A stretch of DNA of 64,000 bases from Pseudomonadota bacterium (GCA_021845595.1 JAJZVV010000001.1:62001-126000); one strand, 5' to 3'. Positions 8,862 to 17,397 are shown, counted from the stretch's first letter. Notes: generated from the letters alone by a model not told the origin. Made by a program: numbers and translations.

Positions 8862-10072
8862 GCCGGGTCCGCGCCGTTCGCCGCGCGCTGGGTCAGCGCC
8901 TCGATCTCCGCCGCGCTCAACCCGGCGCCGGCCAGAACCTCGCCGGTATGTTCGCCCAGCCGTGGCGCCGGACGCCGGATGCGGAACGGCGCGGCGCTGA
9001 AATTCACCGGGCGGCGCACCGTCCGGTAGCGCCCCTCGCTCGGGTGCTCGGCAAACCCGAACATGCCGACGGCATCGAGATGCGGATCCGCCGGCAACTC
9101 GTCGAGCGAGAGAACCTTCATGCAAGGAATGCTCACCCGATCGCAGAACGCCACCCATTCCGCGGTCGGGCGCCGCACCGCTTCCTCCTCGATCATGCGG
9201 TAGAGGATGTCGATATGCTGCACGCGCTCGGCAAGGGTCTCGAACCGGATGTCGCCGATGAACTCGGTACGGCCGGTGAAGGCGTAGAAATCGGTCCAGT
9301 TGCGGTCCGAATAGGGCAGGATGCAGGCGTAGCCGTCGGCGGTGCGGTAGGGCTTGCGGCCGCGATTGAGCAGGCGGACGAAGCCGGCGCGCGACAGCGG
9401 CGGATCGAAGGCGGCGCCGGTCAGATGCTCGACCAGGGTGAACTCCACCGCGGTCTCGAACATCGGCACTTCGATCTCCTGGCCGCCGCCGCCCATCGCC
9501 CGCTGATAGAGCGCGGCGAGAATGGCATAGGCGATGGCCTGGCCGGCGAGCTTGTCGCAGATCACCGTCGGCACATAGGCCGGCTCGCCATGCACGGCGG
9601 CGAACAGCCCGGCGATGCCGGCTCCGGCCTGGATCAGATCGTCATAGGCCGCCTTGTGCCCGTACGGACCCGCGGCCGAGAACCCGTACGCCCCGCAATA
9701 GACGATGTCCGGCCGCAGCGCGCGCGCGCGATCATAGCCGAAGCCGAGCCGGGCCATCGCCTGCGGGCGCAGATTATGCACCAGCACGTCCGCCGTCGGG
9801 ATCAGCCGCTCCAGCGCGGCCCGCCCGTTTGGTTGTTTGAGATCAAGCACGACGCTGCGTTTGTTGCGATGCAGATTGAGCACGGGGCCGGACATTCCAT
9901 CGTGGCGCGCCGGCTTGTACTGGCGCAGCAGATCCCCGTCCGGGCTTTCCACCTTGATCACGTCGGCGCCGAGGTCGGCGAGGATATGGGTGGCGAACGG
10001 ACCCATGATGACGCTGGTCAGATCGAGCACGCGCACGCCGGTGAGCGGGCCGTCGGCGAAGGTCTCCGCCAT
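8858..10072 (-). CDS. Class III CoA-transferase (CaiB/BaiF family)
   Basis: A 404-residue CoA-transferase that moves CoA between carboxylic acids. Family motifs in order are GVRVLDLTSVIMGPFATHILADLGADVIKVE (in part), NLHRNKRSVVLDLK, ADVLVHNLRPQA and an AAYDDLIQAGAG segment. The catalytic aspartate is expected in AYDDLIQA. The ATG at 10072 shares one base with the upstream TGA (TGATG). It probably activates an acid substrate for the acyl-CoA dehydrogenases encoded just upstream. A second family member is cut by the right edge of the window. Confidence 0.9.
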   Translation of the reverse strand: MAETFADGPLTGVRVLDLTSVIMGPFATHILADLGADVIKVESPDGDLLRQYKPARHDGMSGPVLNLHRNKRSVVLDLKQPNGRAALERLIPTADVLVHNLRPQAMARLGFGYDRARALRPDIVYCGAYGFSAAGPYGHKAAYDDLIQAGAGIAGLFAAVHGEPAYVPTVICDKLAGQAIAYAILAALYQRAMGGGGQEIEVPMFETAVEFTLVEHLTGAAFDPPLSRAGFVRLLNRGRKPYRTADGYACILPYSDRNWTDFYAFTGRTEFIGDIRFETLAERVQHIDILYRMIEEEAVRRPTAEWVAFCDRVSIPCMKVLSLDELPADPHLDAVGMFGFAEHPSEGRYRTVRRPVNFSAAPFRIRRPAPRLGEHTGEVLAGAGLSAAEIEALTQRAANGADPA

Positions 10073-11139
10073 CAGGCGCCAACCAGCATCGGCCACAACG
10101 CCGTGCCCCCGGCGGCGCAGACCTGCCGCCCGATCCGCTCCTGCCACAGCGCCTCGTGGCCGAACTCGTCGCGCCACGACCACAACCGCCGCGTCGCGTA
10201 GTGCAGCGGATGCTCCTGGGTGAAACCCATGGCGCCATGCACCTGGTGCGCCGCCTCCGCCACCGCGCCCGCCGCCTCGCCGGCGCGCGCCTTGGCCACC
10301 GCGACGGCGAACCCGAACCGCGCCGAGCCCCATTCCTGCGCCGCGAAATCCGCCGCCGCCGCGGCCGCGGCGTAGTGGCCGGCGGCGATGGCGAGCATGT
10401 GCTGCACCGCCTGGAACTTGCCGATCGGCCGGCCGAACTGCTTGCGCTCGTTGGCGTAGGTCAGGCCGTAATCCAGGCTGCGCTCCATCGCGCCGACCAT
10501 CTGCTGGGCGCGGACCAGCGCGCCGAGCACCAGCAGGCCCTCCTCGGCGAGCTTCGGCGCCGGGCGCACCGCGTCTTCGGCCAGGGCGATACCGTCGAGA
10601 TCAAGGGTGACGCGCGGCTCGCGCGCAAGGTTGGTCCGCTCGGCATTGCCCGCCGGCGGGCGCGCCAGCAGGGCGAGGCGCGCCGTGCCGCCGGCATCGC
10701 GCGCGTGCACCAGCACGTGCCCGGCCTGCCCGCCCCAGGGCACGCGGTGCAGCCGCCCGCGCAGGGTGAACCCGGCACCGGCGCGGTCCAGCGCCACCGC
10801 GTCACCATCGTTGCAGGGGCCGAGCGTGATCGGTCCCTCCGGCACCGTGCCACCGGCGGCGGCCCAGAGATGCGCGGCGAGCATGGTCTCCGCCAGCGGC
10901 AGCGGCACGGTGTGGTAGCCGACGCGGCGCAGCAGCCGCATGCCGTCCGCCGCCGCGAGGCCCGCCCCGCCCGCCTCCTCGGCGACGAGGGCGAGCGGCA
11001 GACCGGCGGCCTCGACCGCTTGCCAGATCGCCTCGGGCCATCGCCCCGCATCGGCCTCCACGAGGCGCTCGCGGGTGACGTGCTGGGCGAACAGCCGGTC
11101 CGCCTGGTCGAGAAGAATGCCGGAAATCTCGCTGCTCAT
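10072..11139 (-). CDS. Acyl-CoA dehydrogenase, smaller subunit-like
   Basis: A 355-residue acyl-CoA dehydrogenase fold protein. An N-terminal helical domain is followed by a beta-domain and the C-terminal helices RKQFGRPIGKFQAVQHMLA and VHGAMGFTQEHPLHYATRRL. It is shorter and more divergent than canonical enzymes, and the beta-domain lacks a clear FAD-binding MTEP-type stretch. The ATG at 11139 follows AGGAGAGGGC; a longer start at 11163 would overlap the upstream gene. It lies 10 nt after a second dehydrogenase gene. Adjacent, unequal pairs like this are known to form heteromeric enzymes in steroid and bile-acid side-chain catabolism, so that is the working hypothesis. Confidence 0.85.
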   Translation of the reverse strand: MSSEISGILLDQADRLFAQHVTRERLVEADAGRWPEAIWQAVEAAGLPLALVAEEAGGAGLAAADGMRLLRRVGYHTVPLPLAETMLAAHLWAAAGGTVPEGPITLGPCNDGDAVALDRAGAGFTLRGRLHRVPWGGQAGHVLVHARDAGGTARLALLARPPAGNAERTNLAREPRVTLDLDGIALAEDAVRPAPKLAEEGLLVLGALVRAQQMVGAMERSLDYGLTYANERKQFGRPIGKFQAVQHMLAIAAGHYAAAAAAADFAAQEWGSARFGFAVAVAKARAGEAAGAVAEAAHQVHGAMGFTQEHPLHYATRRLWSWRDEFGHEALWQERIGRQVCAAGGTALWPMLVGA

Positions 11140-11149
11140 CGCCCTCTCC

Positions 11150-12298
11150 TCAGCGCAGACCAAGGCCGCGGGCGATCATGCCGCGGAGAATCTCGCGCGT
11201 GCCGCCGCGAATGGTGAACGAGGGCGCGTGCAGCTCGACATCGGCCAGCGCCGCGGCGAACCCATCCTCGCCGTCGTCGACGCTGGGCTCGACGGCGACG
11301 ATCCGCCGCGCCACCTCCGGCAGGTCACGCTCGAAACTGGTGCCGACGTCCTTGACCAGCGCCGCCTCCACGCCCGGACTGCGACCGCTCTCGATCATCC
11401 CCGCGATCGATGTCGACATGCGCCGGAGCGCGGCCAGATGCGCCACCAGCCGGCCGATCTCCACCGCCTGCCGCTCGCCCGGCGCCTCGCCGACGCGATC
11501 GATCAGCTCGGCGAGGAGCTGGTAGTCCGAAAGAAACCGGTCCGGGCCGGAGCGCTCGAAGGCGAGTTCCGAGGTGACCATCGACCAGCCCTGCCCCTCC
11601 TTGCCCACCATGCGGTCGTCGGCAACGAAATAATCCTTGAAAAACACCTCGTTGAACTCGTGCCCGCCGGCCAGGTTGCGGATCGGGCGGACGGTGACGC
11701 CGGGCTGGGCGAGATCGACGATGAACTGGGTGAGCCCGCCATGGCGGTCTTCACCGGCCTCGCCGGTGCGCACCAGGGCGATGAGGTAGTGCGCGCGATG
11801 GGCGCGCGAGGTCCAGATTTTCGAGCCGTTGATCAGCCATCCGCCTTCGGTGCGCACCGCCCGCGTCCGCGTCGCGGCGAGGTCGGAGCCCGAATCCGGC
11901 TCGCTCATGCCGATGGCGAAGAAGCATTCCCCGGCGCAGATGCGCGGCAGGATGTCGCGCTTCGCCGCCTCGCTGCCATGGCGCAGAATCTGCGGGCCGG
12001 ACTGGCGGTCCGCCACCCAGTGCGCGCCGCACGGGGCGCCGGCGGCAAGCATTTCCTCGGTGACGACGTAGCGGACCAGGAAGGACTGGGCATGGCCGCC
12101 GAATTCGCGCGGCCAGGTGACGCCGATGAAGCCGGCAGCGCCGGCGCGGCGGCTGAACTCGGGGTCGAAGGCGCTCCAGGAGCCGCGCCCGGACAGATGC
12201 CCCGCGGCCCGCTCCTCGGCCAGGAAGGCACGCACGCGCCGGCGCATCGCCTCGGCCTCCGGTGGCAGCGTCACGGTATCGAACTGGAAGGCCTGCAT
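11150..12298 (-). CDS. Acyl-CoA dehydrogenase, larger subunit-like
   Basis: A 382-residue FAD-dependent acyl-CoA dehydrogenase, the first gene of the catabolic run. Signature blocks are GFIGVTWPREFGGHAQSFL, FFAIGMSEPDSGSDLAATRT (FAD/substrate loop), WLINGSKIWTSRAHRAHY, and a C-terminal FTIRGGTREILRGMIARGLGL. It oxidises an acyl-CoA to an enoyl-CoA, passing electrons to ETF. It likely partners with the smaller subunit encoded 10 nt downstream. The substrate is unknown; CoA-transferase and RraA-like neighbours suggest a branched or cyclic acid. It is separated by 77 nt from the polyprenyl synthase upstream. Confidence 0.92.
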   Translation of the reverse strand: MQAFQFDTVTLPPEAEAMRRRVRAFLAEERAAGHLSGRGSWSAFDPEFSRRAGAAGFIGVTWPREFGGHAQSFLVRYVVTEEMLAAGAPCGAHWVADRQSGPQILRHGSEAAKRDILPRICAGECFFAIGMSEPDSGSDLAATRTRAVRTEGGWLINGSKIWTSRAHRAHYLIALVRTGEAGEDRHGGLTQFIVDLAQPGVTVRPIRNLAGGHEFNEVFFKDYFVADDRMVGKEGQGWSMVTSELAFERSGPDRFLSDYQLLAELIDRVGEAPGERQAVEIGRLVAHLAALRRMSTSIAGMIESGRSPGVEAALVKDVGTSFERDLPEVARRIVAVEPSVDDGEDGFAAALADVELHAPSFTIRGGTREILRGMIARGLGLR

Positions 12299-12375
12299 CC
12301 GGTTTCCCCCATCGTATTCGGCTGCGCCAGGATCGACCGAAAGCGCGCCGGCGGCAATCGGGGGCGACGGCAGGC

Positions 12376-13461
12376 CTACCGCGCGCGGCGCACGGCGTAG
12401 TCGGCGGCGTCGAGCATCGCCTGGCGCAGCGGCGAGGGCGCGAACAGGCCCAGCGCCGCCTTGGCCTCGGCGGCGAAATCCCGCGCCCGCGCGATCGTCG
12501 TCTCGATGGCGCGATGGGCGTGGATCAGCCGGAACGCCTGCGCCAGATCCGCCTCGGACTGCTCGCCGGCGGCGATGGTGCGTTCCCAGAAGGCACGCTC
12601 GGCCGCATCCCCGGCGGCGTAGGCGAGCAGCACCGGCAGGGTGGTCTTGCCCTCGCGGAAATCATCGCCGACGGTCTTGCCGAGCGTCGCCTGGTCGGCG
12701 GCATAGTCGAGCGCGTCGTCGACGAGCTGGAAGGCGATGCCGAGCTTCAGCCCATAATCGGCCAGCGCCTGCTCCGCCGCCGCCTCGCGCCCGGCCACCA
12801 CGGCGCCGACCTGGCAGGCAGCGGCGAACAATGCCGCGGTCTTGCCGGTGACGACGTCGAGATACTGCGCCTCGGAGGTATCGAGGTCGTTCTGCGTGGC
12901 CAGCTGCAGCACTTCGCCCTCGGCGATGGTGGCGGCGGCGCGGGACAGGATCTCCAGCACCCGCAGCGACCCATCGGCGACCATGAGCTGGAAGGCGCGG
13001 GCGAACAGGAAATCGCCGACCAGCACGGAGGCCTGGTTGCCGAACACCGCATTGGCGCTGGCCAGGCCCCGGCGGAGCTGGCTTTCGTCGACCACGTCGT
13101 CGTGCAGGAGGGTGGCGCTGTGGATGAACTCCACGCAGGCGGCGAGCCGGACGTGGCGCAGCCCGTCGCCCCCGGCGGCGACGTCCGGATAGCCGCACAG
13201 CCGCGCCGCGGCGAGCGTGAGCAGCGGGCGCAGCCGCTTGCCGCCGGCGGCGACCAGATGCGCCGCGAGCCGCGGGATCAGCTCCACCGGGCTGGCCATG
13301 CGTTCGACGATGGTGCGGTTGCAGGCGGCGAGGTCCGGCCCGACCAGCCTGACCAGGGCGCCCAGCGCATCCTCCTCCGCGCCGCAATGCGGCGGGTCGG
13401 AAACGCGGACCGGGCCCGACTCGGCGAGGCCGACCGGCACAGAACTGCCAAACGCGGGCAA
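12376..13461 (-). CDS. ispB: Long-chain polyprenyl diphosphate synthase (ubiquinone side chain)
   Basis: A 361-residue trans-isoprenyl diphosphate synthase. The first aspartate-rich motif is LLHDDVVD, the second LVDDALDY. GGKRLRPLL binds the allylic substrate, and KTVGDDFREGKTTLPVLL is typical of octa- to decaprenyl synthases. It builds the side chain of ubiquinone; ubiA is also present at 58.3 kb. The start is a TTG at 13461 behind GGGAGAGG; no ATG lies before conserved sequence. It is divergent from trmB, 106 nt away. Confidence 0.92.
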   Translation of the reverse strand: MPAFGSSVPVGLAESGPVRVSDPPHCGAEEDALGALVRLVGPDLAACNRTIVERMASPVELIPRLAAHLVAAGGKRLRPLLTLAAARLCGYPDVAAGGDGLRHVRLAACVEFIHSATLLHDDVVDESQLRRGLASANAVFGNQASVLVGDFLFARAFQLMVADGSLRVLEILSRAAATIAEGEVLQLATQNDLDTSEAQYLDVVTGKTAALFAAACQVGAVVAGREAAAEQALADYGLKLGIAFQLVDDALDYAADQATLGKTVGDDFREGKTTLPVLLAYAAGDAAERAFWERTIAAGEQSEADLAQAFRLIHAHRAIETTIARARDFAAEAKAALGLFAPSPLRQAMLDAADYAVRRAR

Positions 13462-13567
13462 AAGCCTCTCCCGGGGGTCGAAACAGCGCGGACGCCGCGG
13501 AATCTCATTGCACGCCGCGCGCCGGCACCATATCGGCGCGGTCCAACCAGGGTCAAGCTAAGGCGGG

Positions 13568-14275
13568 ATGATGCCAGATCAGACGACGACGCCCAGGATC
13601 AAGCCACCCCCGGAGCGGCTCTACGGCCGCCAGACCGGGCACGCGCTGCGGCCGCGCCAGGAGCGGCTGCTGGCCGAGACCCTGCCCCGGCTGCGCGTCG
13701 ATCCCACGGCGCCCCTCGCTGCGCTGGCGGGATGCCGGGAGATCTGGCTGGAAGTCGGCGCCGGCGGCGGCGAGCATGCGCGCGCGCTGGCCGCTGCCCA
13801 TCCCACGGCCGGGATCATCGCCTGCGAAGTGTTCCGCAACGGGCTCTGCTCGCTGCTCGGGCCCCTGGTGGCCGAGGGCGCCGAGGCCACCGGGGCGCTG
13901 CCGGCCAATCTGCGCGTCTGGGACGACGATGCGCGGGTGCTGCTGCGGGCGCTGGCCGATGCAGCGCTCGACCGGCTCTACCTGATGTTCCCCGATCCCT
14001 GGCCGAAGGCGCGCCACGCCAAGCGCCGCCTGGTGCATCCGCACATGCTGCCGTTGCTCGCGCGGGTGCTGAAACCGGGCGCGGAATGGCGCCTGGCCAG
14101 CGACGACCCGACCTATCAGAGCTGGGTCGAACAGGTGATGGCGGCGCAGGCGCTGTTCGCGCCGGCATCGGACAGCTGGGAACGCCCGGCCGGCTGGCCG
14201 CCGACGCGCTATGAGGCCAAGGCGCTGCGCGCCGGCCGCCGGCCGCGCTACTGGGTTTTCACGCGGCGCCGCTGA
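13568..14275 (+). CDS. trmB: tRNA (guanine-N7-)-methyltransferase TrmB
   Basis: A 235-residue class I SAM methyltransferase that makes m7G46 in tRNA. The N-terminal signature is RLYGRQTGHALRPRQERLL. The SAM loop is EVGAGGGEHARALAA, and the catalytic region is LYLMFPDPWPKARHAKRRLV. The C-terminal specificity loop is TRYEAKALRAGRRPRYWVF. Two ATGs in a row offer starts at 13568 and 13571. The gene is convergent with the RutE-like gene; a palindromic repeat element fills the space between the two stops. Confidence 0.95.
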   Translation: MMPDQTTTPRIKPPPERLYGRQTGHALRPRQERLLAETLPRLRVDPTAPLAALAGCREIWLEVGAGGGEHARALAAAHPTAGIIACEVFRNGLCSLLGPLVAEGAEATGALPANLRVWDDDARVLLRALADAALDRLYLMFPDPWPKARHAKRRLVHPHMLPLLARVLKPGAEWRLASDDPTYQSWVEQVMAAQALFAPASDSWERPAGWPPTRYEAKALRAGRRPRYWVFTRRR

Positions 14276-14281
14276 GCGGGG

Positions 14282-14411
14282 CTAGAGCACGGTTCGACCT
14301 GATGGAATCATCAGGCCGGACGGTCGTGCTCTAGAAACCATAATGGCTAGAGCAACTTATCTCCGATCTGCCCGAGCCGGAACGGCTCGATCAGATCGGA
14401 GGTTGCTCTAG
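14282..14411. repeat. Modular palindromic repeat, copy 1 (CTAGAGCA element, two hairpins)
   Basis: Two hairpins joined by a 9-nt palindrome. Hairpin B spans 14282-14334: ends CTAGAGCACG/CGTGCTCTAG, inner stem CCTGATG/CATCAGG with loop GAAT. The linker CCATAATGG is at 14338-14346. Hairpin A spans 14347-14411: ends CTAGAGCAAC/GTTGCTCTAG, then CTCCGATCTG/CAGATCGGAG, then CGAGCC/GGCTCG. The 30 nt at 14327-14356, reverse-complemented, match 45531-45560 at 29 positions. It lies between convergent genes and may serve as a bidirectional terminator. The last CTAG supplies the stop codon of the RutE-like gene. Confidence 0.9.
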
Positions 14412-15007
14412 AGGAGCTGGCAGGCCTCGTCGAAATCGAGCCGCGGGCTGCGGGCGAACAGGCCCGACGAGTCGCCATGGCCGAGATTGATCAGGAAATT
14501 GCTCTTCCAGCCCCAGACGGCGAGAAATTCGGCGTCCACCTTGGCCTTGTCGAAGCCCGACATCGGGCCGCAGTCGAGCCCGAGCGCGCGCGCCGCCAGG
14601 ATCAGGTAGCCGCCTTGCAGCGTGCCGTTGCGGAACGCGGTCTCCTGCGCCAGTGCCTCGTTGCCGGCGAACCAGGCGCGGGCGTCGGCATGGGGAAAGA
14701 GGCGCGGCAGCAGATCGAAGAAGCGCGGGTCGTAGGCGACGATCACCGTCACCGGCGCGGCCATGGTCTTTTCGGTATTGCCGGCCGAAAGCGCCGGCCG
14801 CAGCCGCTCCTTCGCCTCGCGCGAGCGCAGGAACAGGAAGCGCGCCGGCGAGCAATTGGCCGAGGTCGGCCCCATCCGCAGCAGATCGTAGAGCGCGCGC
14901 AGCGTCTCGTCGCTGACCGCGCGGTCGGTCCAGGCGTTCTGGGTGCGCGCGGCGCGGAACAGCAGGTCCAGCGCGCCTTCATCGAGGGAGGGCGAGTCCA
15001 ACGGCAT
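14408..15007 (-). CDS. rutE: RutE-like nitroreductase family protein (malonic semialdehyde reductase)
   Basis: A 199-residue FMN-dependent nitroreductase-fold protein close to RutE, which reduces malonic semialdehyde to 3-hydroxypropanoate in pyrimidine breakdown. Family motifs are [53 protein letters not shown] and [18 protein letters not shown]. No other rut genes are nearby, so it could instead detoxify an aldehyde from another route. The stop codon TAG (14410-14408) is formed by the terminal CTAGAGCAAC of the adjoining repeat element. The gene therefore ends exactly where the repeat begins. Confidence 0.85.
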   Translation of the reverse strand: MPLDSPSLDEGALDLLFRAARTQNAWTDRAVSDETLRALYDLLRMGPTSANCSPARFLFLRSREAKERLRPALSAGNTEKTMAAPVTVIVAYDPRFFDLLPRLFPHADARAWFAGNEALAQETAFRNGTLQGGYLILAARALGLDCGPMSGFDKAKVDAEFLAVWGWKSNFLINLGHGDSSGLFARSPRLDFDEACQLL

Positions 15008-15053
15008 GGGCGACGGCCTTATGATGGAGGATGAAAGCGCAACGCGGCGCCGA

Positions 15054-15611
15054 TCAGGCCTCGACCTGCTCGACGGAGCGGACTTCGGGGATGTAGTGGC
15101 GCAGCATGTTCTCGACGCCGTGCTTGAGCGTGGCGCGCGAGGACGGGCAGCCGCTGCAGGCGCCCTGCATGTGCAGCTTCACCACCCCGTCGCGGAAGCC
15201 ACGGAACACGATGTCCCCGCCATCGCCGGCGACGGCCGGGCGCACGCGGGTATCGAGCAGCTCCTTGATCTGGGCGACGATCTCGGCATCCTCGCCGGCG
15301 ACGTCCTCGGCCGCCTCGTCCGTCCGGCCCTCGACCGCCGGGCGGCCGGAGAGGAAATGCTCGACCAGCGCGCCGAGCACCTGCGGCTTCAGCGACTGCC
15401 AGGCGATGGCATCGGTCTTGGTGACGGTGACGAAATCGGCGCCGAGAAAGACGCGCGCGACCCCCGGCAGGGCGAACAGCGCCCCTGCGAGCGGGCTCGC
15501 GGCGGCGCTGTCCGGGCCGGCGAAGTCGGCAGTGCCGGCGGGCATCACGCTGCGGCCAGGGAGGAATTTCAGCGTCGCCGGGTTGGGCGTGGACTCGGTC
15601 TCGATGAACAT
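15054..15611 (-). CDS. NFU-type Fe-S cluster scaffold/carrier protein
   Basis: A 185-residue protein with an N-terminal NFU domain ([19 protein letters not shown], then [13 protein letters not shown]) and a C-terminal NifU-like domain. The latter carries the cluster-binding CSGCPSS (CxxC) at about residues 152-158, inside [19 protein letters not shown]. This two-domain layout is that of the alphaproteobacterial and mitochondrial NFU1 family, which delivers 4Fe-4S clusters to enzymes such as lipoyl synthase. Between the domains the sequence is acidic and probably flexible. It is transcribed singly or with the downstream RutE-like gene, 46 nt away. Confidence 0.92.
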   Translation of the reverse strand: MFIETESTPNPATLKFLPGRSVMPAGTADFAGPDSAAASPLAGALFALPGVARVFLGADFVTVTKTDAIAWQSLKPQVLGALVEHFLSGRPAVEGRTDEAAEDVAGEDAEIVAQIKELLDTRVRPAVAGDGGDIVFRGFRDGVVKLHMQGACSGCPSSRATLKHGVENMLRHYIPEVRSVEQVEA

Positions 15612-15752
15612 GGGCGCCTGCTCAGAGTTCCGGGAGCGGACCGGAGCGGCAAAGGGGACCGCGCCAGTCCAGATGACTGAGGCTACATCGTCCCTTGCCG
15701 CCGGAAAGGCAAGCCCCTGCGCGCATGGCCGCCCATCGCCGCAGCCGCGGGC

Positions 15753-16454
15753 TCAGGTCTTGGCCGGGCTGCCCTTCGCCGGATCGGCTGAAGCGGCGGG
15801 GGCTGAAGCGGTGGGGCCTGAAGCGCTTGGGACTGACGGCACCGCCGCCGTGGCGGCCGCGACCGCGGCGCGGGCGAGCTGCGCCCGCAGCGACGAGATT
15901 TCGGCCCGCAGCGCCGCCACGTCCGCCTCGGTTGCGGGTTCCGCGGCCGACGCCGCGGTATCGGGGTGCTGCATCTGGCGATAGAACGGCGCGAACATGC
16001 CCATCGCGCGTTCCATGATTGCCATGTTCTGCCGCCCGACCTCCTCCATGCCGAAGGGGAACAGGCTGCCCATGGTCTGCTGCATCGCCACGCGCATCTG
16101 CTCCTGCTGATGCGCGAAGCTGCTCATCGCCTGTTCGAGAAACCGCGGCACCAGGCCCTGCATGCTGTCGCCATAGAGGCCGATGAGCTGGCGGAGAAAG
16201 CCGGTGGGCAGCATGGCGCGGCCCTTGCTTTCCTCCTCGACGATGATCTGGGTCAGCACGCCGCGGGTGATGTCCTCCCCGGTCTTGGCGTCATAGACGA
16301 CGAAATCACGCCCGCTGCGGATCAGTTCGGCGAGATTGTCCAGCGTGATGTAGCTGGAGCTCTCGGTGTTGTAGAGGCGGCGGTTGGCATATTTCTTCAC
16401 CACCACCGGCTGAACCCCGGACTCGGCGTGGACGGGCTTGACTGGGTCTGACAT
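15753..16454 (-). CDS. phaR: Polyhydroxyalkanoate synthesis repressor PhaR
   Basis: A 233-residue DNA- and PHA-binding repressor. The N-terminal DNA-binding domain has the family signature VVKKYANRRLYNTESSSYITLDNL (in part) and GRDFVVYDAKTGEDIT. A PHB-accumulation regulatory domain follows (QIIVEEESKGRAMLPTGFLRQLIGLYGDSMQ). The tail is low-complexity Ala/Pro/Ser. PhaR binds TGC-rich palindromes and is released by PHA granules, controlling phasins and itself. A strong PhaR-like operator lies in this window before the esterase at 23.2 kb, and a weaker one precedes phaR itself. No pha synthase genes are present in the window. Confidence 0.93.
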   Translation of the reverse strand: MSDPVKPVHAESGVQPVVVKKYANRRLYNTESSSYITLDNLAELIRSGRDFVVYDAKTGEDITRGVLTQIIVEEESKGRAMLPTGFLRQLIGLYGDSMQGLVPRFLEQAMSSFAHQQEQMRVAMQQTMGSLFPFGMEEVGRQNMAIMERAMGMFAPFYRQMQHPDTAASAAEPATEADVAALRAEISSLRAQLARAAVAAATAAVPSVPSASGPTASAPAASADPAKGSPAKT

Positions 16455-16501
16455 GGGCCGGCCTGGCGCTCCTGTTCACGAACCTGCGAGTTACCCTAGC
16501 A

Positions 16502-16516
16502 TGGTGCAGTGCGTCG
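16502..16516. promoter_or_regulatory. Weak candidate PhaR autoregulatory site
   Basis: TGGTGCA-G-TGCGTCG, about 50 nt upstream of the phaR start. It keeps the TGC-N3-GC core of the published PhaR motif CTGC-N3-GCAG but has mismatches in both outer halves. PhaR autoregulation is known in Paracoccus and Rhodobacter. Confidence 0.25.
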
Positions 16517-16556
16517 AGGCCAATCGCTCGGATCGAGCGTGCAGACGCGGCGCCAC

Positions 16557-16582
16557 CCGGGCCCGGCACGCGCCGGGCCCGG
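16557..16582 (-). terminator. GC-rich hairpin downstream of pqqC
   Basis: An 11-bp perfect stem (CCGGGCCCGGC with its complement) and a 4-nt ACGC loop, beginning 12 nt after the pqqC stop in the direction of transcription. There is no T-tract, so it may be a Rho-type pause or 3'-stabilising structure rather than a classical terminator. A smaller hairpin CGCTCG-GAT-CGAGCG lies at 16525-16539. Confidence 0.45.
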
Positions 16583-16593
16583 CGCCAGGCCGC

Positions 16594-17322
16594 TCAGCCC
16601 GGCCGGAACGCACCGGGAGGGATCAGGCCGGGTTCGACATAGGCGAAGTGCAGCGCGTCCAGCTGTGCCCAGAGCACGTCGGTCTTGAAGCGCAGCGCGG
16701 CGAGGACGGCCTGCTGCTGCTCCGGCGTGCGGGCATTCTCGCGCACGTAGCGGAGGGCGAAATTCGCGTCGCGCGGCGCCTGGTCCAGCCGGCGGCGGAA
16801 ATAGGCGACCAGGTGCTCGTCGATGAAGCTGTAGTTCTCCAGCATCCCGGCGATGCGCTCGGCGTGGATGGCGGGGGCGAAGAGCTCCGTCAGCGACGAG
16901 GCGATCGCCTCCAGCGGCGGGTGCTCGTAGACGAAGCGGACATAGGCCTCGACGGCGAACCGGGTTGCCGGCAGCGCGCCCTCCTTGGTGATGACGTAAG
17001 CGCGGTCGAGCTTCAGCCCATCGGTCAGGCGCAGCCAGCGCTCGATGCCGCCGGCCTCGTCACCGAGCCCGTCATGGTCGTGGATGCGATGGATCCATTC
17101 GCGGCGCAGCTCGCGGTCCTCGAGTTTCGCCATCAGCGCCGCGTCCTTGCGCGGGATGGCGGACTGATAGACGTAGCGGTTCAGCGCCCAGGCCTGCACC
17201 TGGCCGAAATTCATCTTGCCGCCATGCAGCATGCGATGGAACGGGTGCAGATTGTGGTAGCGCTCGGCGCCGATCTGGCGCAGCGCCGCCTCCAATTCGT
17301 CCGGACTCATGGGTGCCGCCAT
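16594..17322 (-). CDS. pqqC: Pyrroloquinoline-quinone synthase PqqC
   Basis: A 242-residue cofactorless oxidase that performs the last ring closure and eight-electron oxidation of PQQ biosynthesis, using O2. Conserved active-site segments include YHNLHPFHRM, NRYVYQSAIPRKDAAL, RIHDHDG, SSLTELFAPAIHAERI, SFIDEHLVAYFRRRLDQAPRD and FKTDVLWAQLDA. The ATG at 17322 follows GGGAGAGG; an ATG two codon-groups downstream (17310) is possible. Unusually, pqqA, B, D and E are not adjacent. A perfect FNR/FixK-type box lies 82 nt (centre to ATG) upstream, with no other gene it could serve. Confidence 0.92.
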   Translation of the reverse strand: MAAPMSPDELEAALRQIGAERYHNLHPFHRMLHGGKMNFGQVQAWALNRYVYQSAIPRKDAALMAKLEDRELRREWIHRIHDHDGLGDEAGGIERWLRLTDGLKLDRAYVITKEGALPATRFAVEAYVRFVYEHPPLEAIASSLTELFAPAIHAERIAGMLENYSFIDEHLVAYFRRRLDQAPRDANFALRYVRENARTPEQQQAVLAALRFKTDVLWAQLDALHFAYVEPGLIPPGAFRPG

Positions 17323-17397
17323 CGTTTCCTCTCCCGCGTTGCTTGCCCGATGATCCGGGACGCGGCGGGAAGGTCGCTGGCCGGCACGGCAGCAACC

